Positions 44,410 through 56,209 are shown, counted from the first letter of the stretch. The stretch is DNA of 64,000 nucleotides from Henricia sp. BOLD:AAB3569 (GCA_037783545.1 JBBELK010000307.1:248001-312000); one strand, 5' to 3'. Translations and numbers: made by a program. The notes: generated from the sequence alone by a model not told the origin.

Positions 44410-44780
44410 TGAGTAAAATCGATTCCACTTTGGGAATAGGAATCGCGATTCCAGATTTTTTAGGAATCGGTTTCCAGTAGAAATTGATTCCCCTTCATCT
44501 AGATTTGATTCCCGATTCGAGAAATTACCAAGCGTTACGCGTATTGCAGGCGTGTTGTACGTGCACGCACACGACCGGATACTTAAGTGCACATTTTGCT
44601 TTCGAGCGTGCAGTTTCTGTGTGCGTGTTTCAATATGCGCTGACCAGGGCGCGGATGCTGACGCACGGCGCGGCCACGCGACTCTACTGCACACATGCCT
44701 TACATGTGCGGCATGTTGTTAGGCAATTTCTAAATGGGCGGAGCTTACTGGATCGGTCTATTCTGAAGCCATAACATTCA
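44410..44780. repeat. Dispersed repeat pair with 54600-55075
   Basis: CGTGTTGTACGTGCACGCAC and CAGTTTCTGTGTGCGTGTTT here recur in reverse complement at 54650-54770. AATGGGCGGAGCTTACTGGA recurs in direct orientation at 55048. It lies in METAP1D intron 3. The 96-140-codon frames on either strand are repeat-derived. Confidence 0.65.
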
Positions 44781-45467
44781 ACTTCTGTAAGAGTATTCAG
44801 CCTCTGATAACGTCCACATTAATAACAATGTGTGTTCATGGTACAGACCGGCATCATTTTACGGCCGTTTAGTGCCACCCCATGCCAATAGTAGACAAGT
44901 TGCGTGATAGATTTGCATAAATCCTAGAGTCCCGCCCTCGCGCTATGATGCTCCCGTACGAGTGAGTCAAGCACCAGAGTACATGTATCTGGCAAATCAG
45001 GCCGTTTTCAGGTTGTGCAAGCTGGTACACGTAAACGGCGCATTTTTAAGCTGGACCATCCTGGTTACTGCTATTTGCATATTAATTGCCCGCTGACCCG
45101 GTACTTTTCACTGGAAAAATACTCCAAAATCATAAAGTGGATAGATCTAAAAAGGTAGGAGGCTTGTATTTTTATTCATAGACTATCGAATGGTTCAAAT
45201 AAATCGTGATTTTTGGCGAGTCCCAGTCTTCAGACAGTACCGGTACAAACTCTGATTACCTCTTTAAGACAAGGAGCAATAATTCCCAAAGAAACAATGT
45301 AGCCTTTTTCCTGTACATGTCAAATTCATGACGCTGACAAAAAAAATCGCAATTTCTTTTCTTGCGCACAATTTTATAAAACGCATGATTTCATAGTAAA
45401 AACGCTGTCTACTGCCCAACAATAACCACGTCTGTGCACAGCCACATATCACATTTTGAATGTTTTG

Positions 45468-45542
45468 TTGCAACATAAGTTGCAACAAAAGTTGCAACAA
45501 AAGTTGCAACAAAAGTTGCAACAAAAGTTGCAACAAAAGTAC
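45468..45542 (+). repeat. 12-bp tandem repeat AAGTTGCAACAA
   Basis: About six head-to-tail copies of AAGTTGCAACAA lie in METAP1D intron 3, immediately before the GACCCCG MITE at 45578. Confidence 0.95.
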
Positions 45543-45577
45543 TATAACTTACTTTTTTGTTGAGTGTAGTCATCAAA

Positions 45578-46633
45578 GACCCCGTTCTCACTAGAGAAAT
45601 TGCTTCGTTTGACGATGATTCGATGATGATTCGACGAAGAGATTTCCTGATGTGAACACACGCCTTTTCATTCGACGATGATTAGAATAGCTTCATTCGA
45701 TGAAGGAAATAGCTTCATTCGATGAAGAGATCGCTTCATTCGACGAAGCAAATTTGTAGTGTGAATGGCTCCCTTCGTTCGACGAAGCTAATTGGCGGGC
45801 CTGTAGCACAAGCCCGTTGTGCGTCGAGCGCCTGGCAAGAGTTGTTTTTGATGCGGCACTGGTAAACCACACAGCGCGTCTAGACGCTTGAAGCTCAGTG
45901 CTTAATGTGCAGCGCTTGATGCGCGATGCACATGTACGACCTTCCACGGCTTTATTTGATCTTCGTTGGCGGTCGCCCTTCGTTCGATCTTCGTTAAGAG
46001 ATATATGAACGCACGCTTCATTAAAGGGCCCCTTATTTAGGATTTTTATCAATGAAATATATGCTTTAAAACCACTCTACTCAGTTAAAGTCATAAAAAT
46101 CCTATTTGGAGCTTGCTTCGGGGGTTAAAACAAAGGTTTTTATTTTTTATGGTAATGCGAAAATGCATATTCATGACCAAGGTCACGATGTCACAAGAGG
46201 CAAACACAGAAAAATCACATTCAACTGTGCACAAAAGATTCCACTTTTTCTCAATTTTCCTGAAACTTCTGTAATCCATGGTTGTTTGAGTTTGTTTTAC
46301 ATGTTGCCTGCTGTAAGCCATGACAGAAACTGCAGCAATTTGCCACAAGTCCAACTTTAAGTCTTATGTTTTTTCTTAACTTTTTCCTTCTGTCTTCCTT
46401 ACGTGATGCACTCCGAACAGCGCCCTCTGTCTGTGATTTTTTGCAATGAAATCTTCAAAGTTGAAAAAGGCCACCTTTTATTGATTTTACATCCAAACGA
46501 ACAATGGTATGTCTTGCTGAACAAGTAATCCGTCATTATGAAGCAAAGCTTAGGCACAAAGTTGTTTAGCATGTCACAGGCCCTTTAACTAATCTTCGTC
46601 GAACAAAGCGACTTCTCTAGTGAGAACGGGGTC
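45578..46633. mobile_element. Palindromic MITE, GACCCCGTTCTC termini (copy 2, split)
   Basis: This is the inverted counterpart of 1596-2015. The left end is GACCCCGTTCTCACTAGAGA and the right end is TCTCTAGTGAGAACGGGGTC (to 46633). It is split by a TTAA-flanked element at 46021-46588. Without the insert it is about 490 bp. The 119-codon minus frame through it is an artefact. Confidence 0.85.
46021..46588. mobile_element. TTAA-flanked MITE, family T4, nested
   Basis: TTAA flanks inverted ends AAAGGGCCCCTT and ACAGGCCCTTT. It has inserted into the GACCCCG MITE, so it is younger than that element. It shares AACAGCGCCCTCTG and a CAACTTTGAAGATTTC segment (minus strand) with 34792-35384. Frames of about 85 codons on both strands lack known domains. 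Confidence 0.85.
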
Positions 46634-46707
46634 AAAGTGAATTGATTTGGCTTAAAGAATTTTCTTCTTTTACTGATTAGTTTAACATATTTCTTTTTCT
46701 TTTGTAG

Positions 46708-46871
46708 GTATTCATGAATGGTTACCATGGCGACGTGTCCGAGACCTATACTGTTGGTGCAGTGGACGAAGAGGCAAAGCGTCTAATTGAAGTAGCAAGG
46801 CGGTGTCGAGATGAAGCAATAAAAAAATGTGCTTCTGGAGCACCAATTGCCCTCATTGGAACAATGATAGA
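46708..46871 (+). CDS. METAP1D: METAP1D exon 4, second metal-ligand aspartate
   Basis: The 164-bp exon has acceptor TTCTTTTGTAG and donor GTGAGT. It encodes residues 216-269 plus two bases of codon 270. It begins VFMNGYHGDVSETY, where Asp224 (in GYHGD-x-SET) is the second metal ligand, 11 residues after Asp213 as in the family. Then LIEVARRCRDEAIKKC follows, very close to the vertebrate enzyme, and SGAPIALIGTMI. The phase-2 end joins G of the next exon to give glutamate. Confidence 0.95.
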
Positions 46872-48500
46872 GTGAGTGCAACTGTGGCCTGTAAAAAAGA
46901 GAGGCATCGGTCCTGGGTCTTTCCACAGTAAACGGGGCATTTTGGCAACACAGACATACCTTTGTCTGGTCTCAAAATAAAAGACGGACACATGCGGACA
47001 GTACATTAGAAAGGCAACGTTGTGGTTGTCCTGCAGGGGTGCTCAGCTTTAGCCATCAGGTTTACTGAAAGTAGACAAAAGGGTATTTCTTTGTCCGTCG
47101 AAATGTATGCTAAAAAATTGCTTTAATATTCGATATATCGGTTTTAATCGATATTTAGACCCTGATATATCGGTAAAATACTGATATCGACAGGCCTTAG
47201 TTTGTTTAAAACGTGAGGAATGACAATAGACCCTTTTTTTGAATATTCGGATAGCATTTTACCAAATTGAATATTCGGTATGTGCTTTTACCACTTCAAA
47301 CCAAACATGTCTTTCAGCTAGGAAAAAATAAAAACCTTTTTCGTTTGCTGAAAGGACTGCTTTAATGTGATATTTGCGTCCAACCACGAGTCCAGTGTAC
47401 AAGGACAGATGATAATTTCTGCAAAAAACCTCTTCGGGCGATGCAAGTTACAACATGAAGTGTATAGTTTTAACACAGATTATTTTTTGAGGCGGCAAAT
47501 TCGGCAATAGAAAGGCTGCTGTATTCCTGTGAGCAGTGACTTCGGATGTGCCAAAATCAATTAATTTCACGGAAAACTTTTTTGGGTCAAAATCTTAGGA
47601 AAAAATTCACAAATCGAATATCAAATATTCCAGGCCTAACCCTTTTTGCACCCATGGCCAAGACAGGAGGCAGTTTTTCATATTTAAATATTATAATGTG
47701 ACAATACGATCCACAAAGTGCCTGCACGGTGACAATGTTACTGCCTTCTGTCATGACCGCCTGTGAAAAGCATCCTCTTGCAACAGTGCCCCTTTAACGC
47801 ACTCCCTCACTCCTGCGTACAGTGGCCCTGTTGAAAAAGGCCCCATTTGGCGGTGGGATAGCGACAGAAATCTTGTCGCCTCTCTAGACCAATCATGAGG
47901 CTTGTTATATGTGGCGTTCGGTGTTTCCACGATCGACCTTGTTACCAGTGCCACACGTGCGCGCAGTTTGTAAACACGGTCCATGTCCGATCTAACGCGC
48001 TGGCCGATTGGTCGCTATTTCTATTGAACAGGACATTACGTTACTCGTTCCGCATCCCTCTGATTAATTTTGTTTAAAAAATGCGTAGTAGACACAAATG
48101 TTGCAGGAATTATCGATATGATTAACGTGACAAAGAACAAAAACTCAAACAAATTTGTAGAAAATATAGATATTTGGAATTTTGACCAAAACATGACTAA
48201 TTTCATTTAATTACATCAAAATGACTGGGGCGTGAGTTGGCTCAAGACAACAGCCGGCTCACACCACAAATGTGCGTGTATTTCCTCAGGGTATTGTTAC
48301 GTCGCTTTGCAGAGTGGAAATTCCCTGAGATCTCAGGATGGTGAAAAGGGTCATTAGGTTGAATGCAGAGTTTAAACAAATCAAAATTAGATCAGGGGCA
48401 GTCCTCCAGTAAATTTCAACCCAGGTTTATAAGACAAAAGTGAAAAGCCCTAAAAAACAAAATCTTGAAATTTGTTTTCCGATTTGTCATTCTTTTGAAG
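46872..48500. other. METAP1D intron 4
   Basis: A fragment at 46905-47010 (GTCTTTCCACAGTAAACGGG, TTTGTCTGGTCTCAAAATAA) is related to the foldback at 60398-60810. The rest shows no gene or clear repeat boundary. Short frames at 47751-48077 have no known domains. Confidence 0.45.
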
Positions 48501-48598
48501 GTTATTAGCTCAAGAAGCAGGATTCTACGTTTGTCCATCCTTTGTTGGTCATGGAATAGGAAGTCAGTTTCACTGTAAACCAGACATCTGGCATTATG
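48501..48598 (+). CDS. METAP1D: METAP1D exon 5, metal-ligand histidine
   Basis: The 98-bp exon runs from acceptor TTCTTTTGAAG to donor GTATGT. It completes Glu270 and encodes residues 271-302 with AGFYVCPSFVGHGIGSQFHC, then PDIWHY. His287 in FVGHGIG is the metal ligand, 63 residues after Asp224, the same spacing as in bacterial MAP. One base (G) is left to complete alanine with the next exon. Confidence 0.95.
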
Positions 48599-48693
48599 GT
48601 ATGTTGTTTTTCTGTTTTTTTTAAGATACACATTATGACAATTTGCACACAAAGCTCATGCTTTCAAGTGAAACATCAATTCGATAGAATACT

Positions 48694-49757
48694 GGAGCCA
48701 ATTTCAGGGCGCTGTTTAGCAAAAATATTTGCTGAGCACTAGAATTTCTGTGTCAAATTGTGTTATTAGAAACAGTAGCAGATCAGAGTACAGTAAAATC
48801 ACGTTAAGTCGAAACCGGATAACTCGAAACTCTGTTTACCTCGAAGTGATCGCTCATTCCCGACATGAGAATAGGTATTTGTGCACACAAATATCTTCGT
48901 AACTCGAATTGTTTTTCGGCAAATCTAAAAGGAAACCGCAACCAAAGGGATCACAAAGTGTGAAAATCTTTTCATGAGTCTTATCTGTCGATATAATCCG
49001 TCTTTTCTTCAAAAGATGCAGCGTGATGCATAATGTCCCCTGATACAATAGGACCTATAAATCCATGGCATAACCGCAACAAATCTGCCTTCCTGGAACT
49101 TCTGAATGGTACTCGCACATGCTCACTGTCTTTGTTAAGCATACCCGGAACCATGGTCCATAGCCATACCATGCGCTAGACTGTGGACAATGACAAGTGT
49201 GCCCTCTATAGGTACAGGATAGCACTGATCACGCAATCACCCTGGCCGTACGTACATGTAGGTACGTGCGTGCAGCACTGCAAACCGCCCACAAAATACA
49301 AACGGTGTGATGGAAAAACACAATAAAATGAAGACACAAAACACATGGTACGTGCTTTACAAAATGGACATTTTAATATTTTAAACTTGTACATGAAATA
49401 GACATTCAAGTAAGAACAAAAATCTTGCCAAAACGATGTTTTCGAGCTGGGGAAAAATGCTTACAAAATGGGCTAAATAGGCTACCAAGTCCACAACATA
49501 CACAATCATGGGGCTAGCGAGTTAGGGTGGACACTTTTCGTGCGTTGAGCGGAGCGAATCGGGACCTCCGTTTAACTCGAACTCTGGATACCTCGAAGTT
49601 TTCGTCCATTCCCTTAAGTTTCGACTTAACGAGATTTTACTGTATTAGTAAACAAAATACAATTTTGGCTGGCAACCCATTTTTGCAATATAAAGCAGCA
49701 AATAAATACTGTGCTAAAGCAAATTGTTGTACTTAGCAGCTCCACGAAATTAAGCCC
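48694..49757. mobile_element. GGCCAATTTCA-type MITE split by Tigger-like element
   Basis: The left part (48694-48788, GAGCCAATTTCAGGGCGCTG) and right part (49645-49757, TTAGCAGCTCCACGAAATTA) are the two halves of a relative of the palindromic MITE at 30591. The TA-flanked element at 48789-49644 lies between them. It is in METAP1D intron 5. Confidence 0.7.
48789..49644. mobile_element. Pogo/Tigger-like non-autonomous element
   Basis: TA flanks inverted ends CAGTAAAATCACGTTAAGTC and GACTTAACGAGATTTTACTG. These resemble the CAGTARAACCTCG-type termini of pogo/Tigger elements. Sub-terminal GGATAACTCGAAACTCTG and AACTCGAACTCTGGATACC also pair. No transposase frame is visible. It is nested in an older MITE. 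Confidence 0.8.
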
Positions 49758-49865
49758 TAAAGAAAAGGATTGGAATACCTGGCACCTGTCCAATCAGCAG
49801 TTTCTACTCTGTAGGACTGATTCAGGGGACATGATTGAACTGTCCTTTCGCATGATAGGATGTAT

Positions 49866-50391
49866 TTAAAGATAGTATACATGATTGGTAAACTGTTACA
49901 AATAGTTTTATCCCCCTGTGTGATTAAAGATATTTATGATAAAAACCAACCAGAGCAAAAACCAGCTCCGTACTTCGTGTAACATTTGAGAAAACAGTAA
50001 AAAAAGGGTTTACAGTCATTTCGCCCCAAGACCACTTCGCCCTGAACCACTTCGCCCTGAACCACGGCCTGTGCACGAGGTTGTTTTAGGGTGAAGTGGC
50101 TTTTGGGGGAAGTAGTGTTTGGACGAAGTGGTTTTGGGGGCGAAATGGCACTTGGGCGAAGTGGTTCAGAACGAAGTGGTCCAGGGCGAAATGGTTTTGG
50201 GGCGAATTGAATTTACGTCTCGCGAGACGAACAATAATTGTTGTTTTCATTTCTCAAAGACTATATAGCTTTTCTGAAAACCATTTCAGGGGAAGTTTTC
50301 TGCCGTCGTCATGTTTATATCGTGTAAGTTTTGTGTAAATCTGTGAACATTTCTGATTCTTCGAGATACCAATCATGTGTACTGCCTTTAA
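49866..50391. mobile_element. TTAA-flanked MITE, family T1 copy 2
   Basis: TTAA ends enclose AGATAGTATACATGATTGGT at the left and ACCAATCATGTGTACTGCCTT at the right. The inside repeats CACTTCGCCCTGAACCAC and GGGGCGAA words. It is a direct relative of 7775-8186 and lies in METAP1D intron 5, just upstream of the LINE. Confidence 0.85.
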
Positions 50392-51189
50392 AGGTACCAG
50401 CTGTTGCTATTGTAGGCCTAACTAAATGGCAACAAGTAATTTTTACAAACTTGCCTAGATACATGTACCCTGGATAATCGGTGAGAATAAAAGTGTACAT
50501 TTAGCACAGTGTATGTATGACATGCCCTGGCGCCATATCAACCACTGCCGCAGCTATGGGTTAAATAGCGCAACTGCATAACAACTGCGTTCGGGCAGAT
50601 GGGGCTCGTTAACCTGGGAGGGTAGCCCATCTAGGAGAAGGTAAACTCTTAATTCAAACCTCCACTGCCTTGCGGCTATACCCATTTATGGGAAAGGCTT
50701 CGGCAGTCAAGCCTGAGGAAAAATCCAGAGCTGGAGTCTCTAAGGCAGTTCGACGTTGGCAAAAATCTCGTTCTGGCAACTCCTGCGAGGAAACCGCTGC
50801 GAAGCGTATCGGCTCTAGCCCTTCCCTTGGATCACAACGGTGGAGTGGAGAGGGGGACTTGCTGCATGGGCAACAGCTTGTCTTCCATATTATTCCTGCC
50901 CAGGCATGCGCCCTGAAGAGGTCACTCCAGCGTCGCCTGACCACGACCTCACGACATGGGAAACAGCAGTCTACCGGTTATAAACCTGGCTGGATTGGCG
51001 TAGAGCATGGCGCCAGGGGTTGTTTCCGACGGTGGGAGGGACCATTGCGTCTCACTGGATAGCTACCGCCCGCCTCAAGCTGGGCCGACCCCAGCCAATA
51101 AGGTGTCCCGCCACAGTCCGCCAGCTTCACTGGGCGCGTGGGGTTTAGGGTTTTGAATGCCTGATACGCGGACTGCATGTAAACAAAGC

Positions 51190-51853
51190 ACCAGACAAAA
51201 CAAGAAAAGGAAGACCAGCACTCCGATTTGCATGCTGGAATGTTCGGACTATGACCACTGGATTGTCAGTGGACCTTCAGAAAATGAGCGACACACGTAA
51301 GACAGCAGTGATAAACAACGAACTGCTCAGATTCCAAGTGGACATCGCTGCGCTCCAGGAAACACTACGTGAGAAGGACTACACCTTCTAGCTACTGCTG
51401 GGGAAAGAGTGCGGACGACATCAGAGAGTATGGTGTAGGTTTCGCTGTCAAGAACTCACTGCTGAAGATGATTGAGCCTGGTGATCAAACGGGACTGAGA
51501 GAATATGCTCAATGCGTCTTCACACTACCGAGGGGCCAGTCAACCTAGTCAGCGTGTACGCCCCTACTCTCTGTTTGTCACCAGAGACCAAGGACGAGTT
51601 CTACGACCACCTACAGGGAATGCCAAGACGGGAACACCTGCTGCTACTTGGTGACTTCAACGCTAGAGTTGGAAACGACCATGTCTCTTGGCCTAGCTGT
51701 TTGGGCCAGTTTGGATTTGGCAGCATAAATGAAAACGGGCAACGCCTGCTACAGCTGTGCACGTTACAAGAGATGTACGTGTACTGTGCATCACCAATTC
51801 CTACTTCAAGACCAAACCACAGCACAAGGTCTCCTGGCGCACCTTCGGTCTAA
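51190..51853 (+). pseudogene. LINE endonuclease (APE-type) remnant
   Basis: It starts with FACWNVRTMTTGLSVDL and VDIAALQETL, the N-terminal strands of an APE-like endonuclease. A stop (TAG near 51389) and frame changes follow, with GVGFAVKNSLL. From 51512 come VSVYAPT, LLLGDFNARVG (catalytic Asp-Asn pair) and NGQRLLQLC. At least one stop and two frame changes occur. The motifs are those of an exo_endo_phos fold that nicks target DNA. Confidence 0.88.
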
Positions 51854-52342
51854 GCACTGGCATCAGCTGGATCTGATCATCACGAGACGCTGCCACCTAA
51901 AGAACGTACTCATTACACGTTCCTATCAGAGCGCGGATTGTGACACCGGCCATTCCGTGGTCTGCAGCAAGATCAGGTTCCAGCCAAAGAAGATACTATC
52001 ATGCCAGGCCACCGGGGAAACGGCGCATAGACAACAGCAAGACTCGACACCCGGAGGAGTTCTCCAGGACCCTGGAAGACGTTCTCATAGCGGACCCTCC
52101 TCAGGGAGCCGCCCAGCAGGGATGGAATTCTCTGAGAGATAAGATCCACAGCACCGCCTTCTCCGTCTTTGGTAAGAAAGGTGGGAAAATGCAAGACTGG
52201 TTTAAAGCCAACTCAGTGGAGCTCACTAACGTGATTGAGAAGAAACGTGCCGCACTGATGGAGTACAAGCGACACCCAACCCAGTCTACTCTGCAAGCAC
52301 TAAGGTCAGCCAGAAGCACAGTTCAGAAAACTGCTATGCGCT

Positions 52343-53962
52343 GTGCAAACAACTTGTGGCTACAGCTCTGTGAGAGTATCCAGTCCGCAGCCGATGCCGG
52401 CAACATCCGCGGCATGTACAATGTATGATGGGATCAAGAAAGCCTTCGGTCCAACCCATAGGAAGACGGCACCAATCAAGTCTGCATCTGGAGAAGCCAC
52501 CACAGACGCAGACAAGCAGATGGAGAGATGGGTGGAGCACTACTCACAGCTGTATAGCAGAACCAGCAGTATCTCCGATGCTGCAATGGACGCCATCGAA
52601 TGTCTGCCCATCATGGAAGAGCTGGATGAGAAGCCCACTATTGAGAAGCTGAGTAAAGCGATCGACGGTCTACCCACACAGAAAGCGCCAGGACTGGATG
52701 GAATCCCACCAGAGGTAATCAAGTGTGGAAAGAGCGCCCTGCTTTAACATCTGTACGATCTGCTTTGTCAGTGCTGGGAGCAAGGAGAAGTACCCCAGGA
52801 CATGAGGGATTGCAATATAGTAACTCTGTGCAAGAATAAGGGGGACCGAAGTGACTGCAACTACTACAGGGGGATCTCACTGCTGAGCATCGTAGGCAAG
52901 GTCTTCGCCCGTGTGATTCTCAACAGACTGCAGGAACTAGCTGAAAGGGTTTACCCCGAATCACAGTGCGGTTTCAGATCAGAACGCTCCTCTTCTCCCT
53001 GCGACAGCTTCAGGAGAAATGTAGAGAGCAGACGCAGCCTCTGTACGTCGCCTTGGTTGACCTGACTAAGGCTTTTGACCTCGTGAGCCGTGAGGTCCTC
53101 TTCAAAGTCCTTGCAAGGATTGGATGTCCTCCCAGGCTCTTAAGCATGATCCAGTCATTCCACAGGGACATGATGAAGGGTGTTGTGCAGTTTAACAACT
53201 CATCCTCACAGGCTTTTGACATCAGGAGCGGGGTAAAAGACATCAGGAGCGGGCTGCGTTCTTGCCCCTACGTTGTTTGGCATCTTCTTTGCTGTCATGC
53301 TTAAACATGCCTTCGGCACATCCACTGATGGGGTTTGCCTTCACACCAGATCTGATGGCAAGCTGTACAATCTGTCCTGGCTGAAAGCAAAGACAAAAGT
53401 TCGCAAGGTCCTGATCAGTGACATGCTGTTTGCTGATGATGCAGCTCTGGTGGCACATACGGAGGGACAGCTGCAGTGCTTCATGGACAGCTTCGCTCGC
53501 GCCTGTCAGGACTTCAGCATGACCATCAGTCTGAAGAAAATGAACGTGATAGGCCAGGGCGTCGGAGACCCCCCAAGAATCACCATCAACGACTACGTAC
53601 TGGAGGTGGTGCATGAGTTCACCTATCTTGGTTCCACAGTGCCCGACAACCTCTCCATGGACGTCGAGCTCAACAGACGGATCGGTCGTGCTGCCCGAAC
53701 ATTTGCCAAACTGTCCAAGCGTGTCTGGGAGAACAGGAAACTGACTGTCCACACAAAGGTGGCAGTCTACAGAGCCTGCATTCTTACCACCTTGCTGTAC
53801 GGCAGTGTATCCTGGACCCTCTACTCCAGACAGGAAAGAATGCTGAATACTTATCATCTGCGGAGTTTGCGGCGTATTCTTGCCATTTTTTTGACGGACC
53901 GAGTCACAAACAACGACGTCCTTCATCGTGCCGACATTCCAAGTATCTTCACGATGCTCTAG
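52343..53962 (+). pseudogene. LINE reverse transcriptase remnant
   Basis: Motifs in order are KAPGLDGIPPEVIKCG (52681 on), then a stop at 52745, NYYRGISLLSIVGKVFARVI, PESQCGFR, then a frame change. Next come LVDLTKAFDLVSREVL with the first catalytic Asp, and an ISDMLFADDAALV box (FADD, the catalytic Asp pair). A 21-base duplication (GACATCAGGAGCGGG twice, 53219-53253) breaks the region that should read GVKQGCVL. The thumb part ends LLYGSVSWTLYSRQERMLN. The family copies LINE RNA into DNA at the nick; this copy cannot. Confidence 0.92.
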
Positions 53963-53972
53963 CAGCGTCACC

Positions 53973-54370
53973 TTCGCTGGCTCGGCCACGTCCACCGCAT
54001 GCAGGATGGGAAGATCCCTAAGGACCTGCTGTATGGCGAATTGGCCACCGGAACACGTGCACGAGGACGCCCCCACCTCCGCTTTAAAGATGTCTACAAG
54101 CGCGACATGAAAGCGCTCAACATAAATGTTGAGAGGTGGGAGGAACTCGCCAGAGACCGCTGTCAGTGGAGGCTGGAGCTGGGCAGAGGCCTCCATAGAG
54201 GGGAGGCCAAACTGAGACAGGCAGCGGAGGAGAAGCGTGCTTGGAGGAAGGCCTGCTATTTTGCAACAGCTGGCACTGACACCACCTTAAAGTGCGCCCG
54301 CTGCAGCAGAGACTGCCACTCCCGTGTGGGCTTATACAGCCACTCAAGGCGATGTGCCAGCATCAACTGA
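53973..54370 (+). pseudogene. LINE C-terminal region with zinc finger
   Basis: The frame opens after a stop (TAG at 53960) with HLRWLGHVHRM, DLLYGELATGTRARGRP and RWEELARDRCQWR. It ends in CARCSRDCHSRVGLYSHSRR-C (a C2HC-type pattern) and a stop at 54370. This tail is conserved in many LINE proteins with the WLGHV-x-RM motif. The 60 bases after the stop may be the 3' UTR. Confidence 0.88.
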
Positions 54371-55576
54371 ACAGACCTTCCGGGCGCAACCAACCATGGT
54401 CACCTGAGACCGACGGCAGCCATATATGTATGAGGGTCATTCCATGAAAACGGGACACAGTGTCCCCCTTGTCGCACGTGACGCTTCTTGAGTTTTTTAT
54501 TTATTTTTGATTCAGAGAACATGTGTACACTTAGCATAAATGTATAAATAGTATACGGCTTTGTGAATCAGAAAACATCTTTACCCGTTGAAATTACTCC
54601 AAGCATACCGTGATCGATTAAATAAATCAGTACGCGCCCTGGGCAGTGCGTATTGAAACACGCACACGCACACAGAAACTGCATGCTTGAAAGCAAATTG
54701 TGCACTTACATGTAAGTATCCGGTCGTGTGCGTGCACGTACATTGTACAACACGCCTGCATTAACAAAAACATCTCGACACACATCTAGAACGCAGTGAA
54801 TGCACAACATAGCAAAACGACAAGCTAATTTTGGTGAGTTTTTCCCGTTTACACAAAAACACATTTATGAAGGGATTAAAAGTAGGTTTGGATAGTCTTA
54901 TACATTCCGTTTTAAACCGGCTAGGGTTTTTGCGTCACTCGTGCTTCATTTTGCCGTAGCTCTGTGCACAAAATTTTGAGGACTCAGGTAGCCAAAATGG
55001 CCATCTACTTTTTGGCTTCCTGAGGCTGTGTTTGGTCAATTCCAAAATGGGCGGAGCTTACTGGATCGGTCTATTAAAGTCACATTGACCACACTTGGGA
55101 CCAACAGCATCTGCGGTAATATCGCAAGTAAATCAGCTATTTAGACTTAATGCATCTCTATATACATGTAACCACTCATCTGCAACGTCTAATCACTGAA
55201 ACTAGGTTAAAAATATAACCTCTGACCCCTAAAACCCTATAGCTAATGTATAACATGATCTAATACGTGAAAAATCAATGGATTGCGTGAAATTCAGAAA
55301 TTTATGCAAATTATGAATTCCTTGGAATATGAATTCCTTGGAATATTTCAAGTATGGATCCGTTTTCATCCAATGGCGCTCATGTTTTTCAACTTTTGAC
55401 ATAGGTGGGCCACGTCGTGAGCACTAATCGAGTTACGTCAAGTAGGGAAAAACAAACCCTAATTAAAATGCATGTGCAGCTTGCTAAAACTTATTTAAAT
55501 TTTGCTAACTAGAACCATGAATTTTGTAGTTGTATACTTTTGTATCTTCTCCCACAACGGCCATCTTCGATTTCAG

Positions 55577-55703
55577 CCAACAGATACACAGAGAGGATGA
55601 CGCAAGGAATGGCATTCACAATAGAACCAATTATTTTGGAGAGAAAAGACTCAATTATCATGGGTGATGATGGCTGGACGGCTCTAGCAAAGAGGCACAC
55701 AAG
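55577..55703 (+). CDS. METAP1D: METAP1D exon 6, metal-ligand glutamate
   Basis: The 127-bp exon has acceptor TCGATTTCAG and donor GTAAGA. It completes Ala303 and encodes residues 304-344 plus two bases. ERMTQGMAFTIEPIILERKD contains Glu319 in the conserved FTIEP motif, a metal ligand. IMGDDGWTALAKRHT corresponds to the EDAWTVVS strand before the last glutamate. The next exon should begin by completing Arg/Ser and encode AQFEHT. No such sequence was found to 64000, so the gene is incomplete in this window. Confidence 0.93.
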
Positions 55704-56209
55704 GTAAGAGATTCCTTGTTTCATATCATTGGATTAAAGATGTGTTGTCCATCTGTTTTTTGAATTGATATTTTTCTAGAAAAATAAGTTATTCGCTTTC
55801 AAATGAGACATCAATGAAAAAAATCGACCAACGTTTAGTTATTAAACGGATTATTACACTAAACTGCTTACCTTGTTCCATAGTTGACTGAACAATTGCA
55901 TTCCTTTCGCGAGAATGGAATAACCCAAATAAACACTAAAAACACCCCTACCAGTTTTCCTGGCAAACAAAGCGATTCTGGGATAGATTTTCACCTCTGT
56001 ATCTTTTCAATGCTCGTGCGAACTTCATTTCTAGTTCGCACGAGGGAACGACCTGACGCCATTTTGGATCTCAGCGTTGAGCATTGGCCTCTGTGTACTC
56101 GGGTGTAATAAATAGTGTATTTTTGTTGATATGTTCACCCCACTGCATTTCCTTAACCCTAGATATCGTGACAGTGTCGAACAGTTTCGACACACTGTTA
56201 ATATTTTTG
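55704..56209 (+). other. METAP1D intron 6, start
   Basis: AT-rich sequence. A CTCAG at 56069-56073 is followed by SVEHWPLCTRV and a stop, which superficially resembles a FEHT exon but lacks AQF and the conserved Thr. I do not accept it as the terminal exon. A short hairpin GTGCGAACTTCA...TAGTTCGCAC lies at 56018-56043. Confidence 0.4.

Larger units (their letters stand above)
50520..54425 (+). mobile_element. Broken APE-type LINE (non-LTR retrotransposon)
   Basis: In order it holds a GC-richer 5' region (50580-51180), an endonuclease (51190-51860), a reverse transcriptase (52340-53960), and a C-terminal region with a CCHC-like finger (54000-54370). No poly-A tail or target duplication was identified, so the ends are approximate. 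It lies in sense orientation in METAP1D intron 5. Multiple stops and frameshifts make it dead. The gene order is that of jockey/CR1-like LINEs; clade is not resolved by eye. The 317-codon minus frame at 53243-54196 is its antisense shadow. Confidence 0.93.

Noticed and set aside
45264..45591. Gln/Leu- or Val/Ala-rich minus frames
   Set aside because: They translate the 12-bp AAGTTGCAACAA tandem repeat.
53243..54196. 317-codon minus-strand frame
   Set aside because: It is the exact antisense of the LINE reverse transcriptase and C-terminal frames, which carry real motifs on the + strand.
56074..56108. Possible terminal METAP1D exon reading SVEHWPLCTRV
   Set aside because: An AG acceptor and phase fit, but it lacks the AQF before and Thr after the Glu-His pair, and it is too short for the final strand and helix. 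Probably coincidence.
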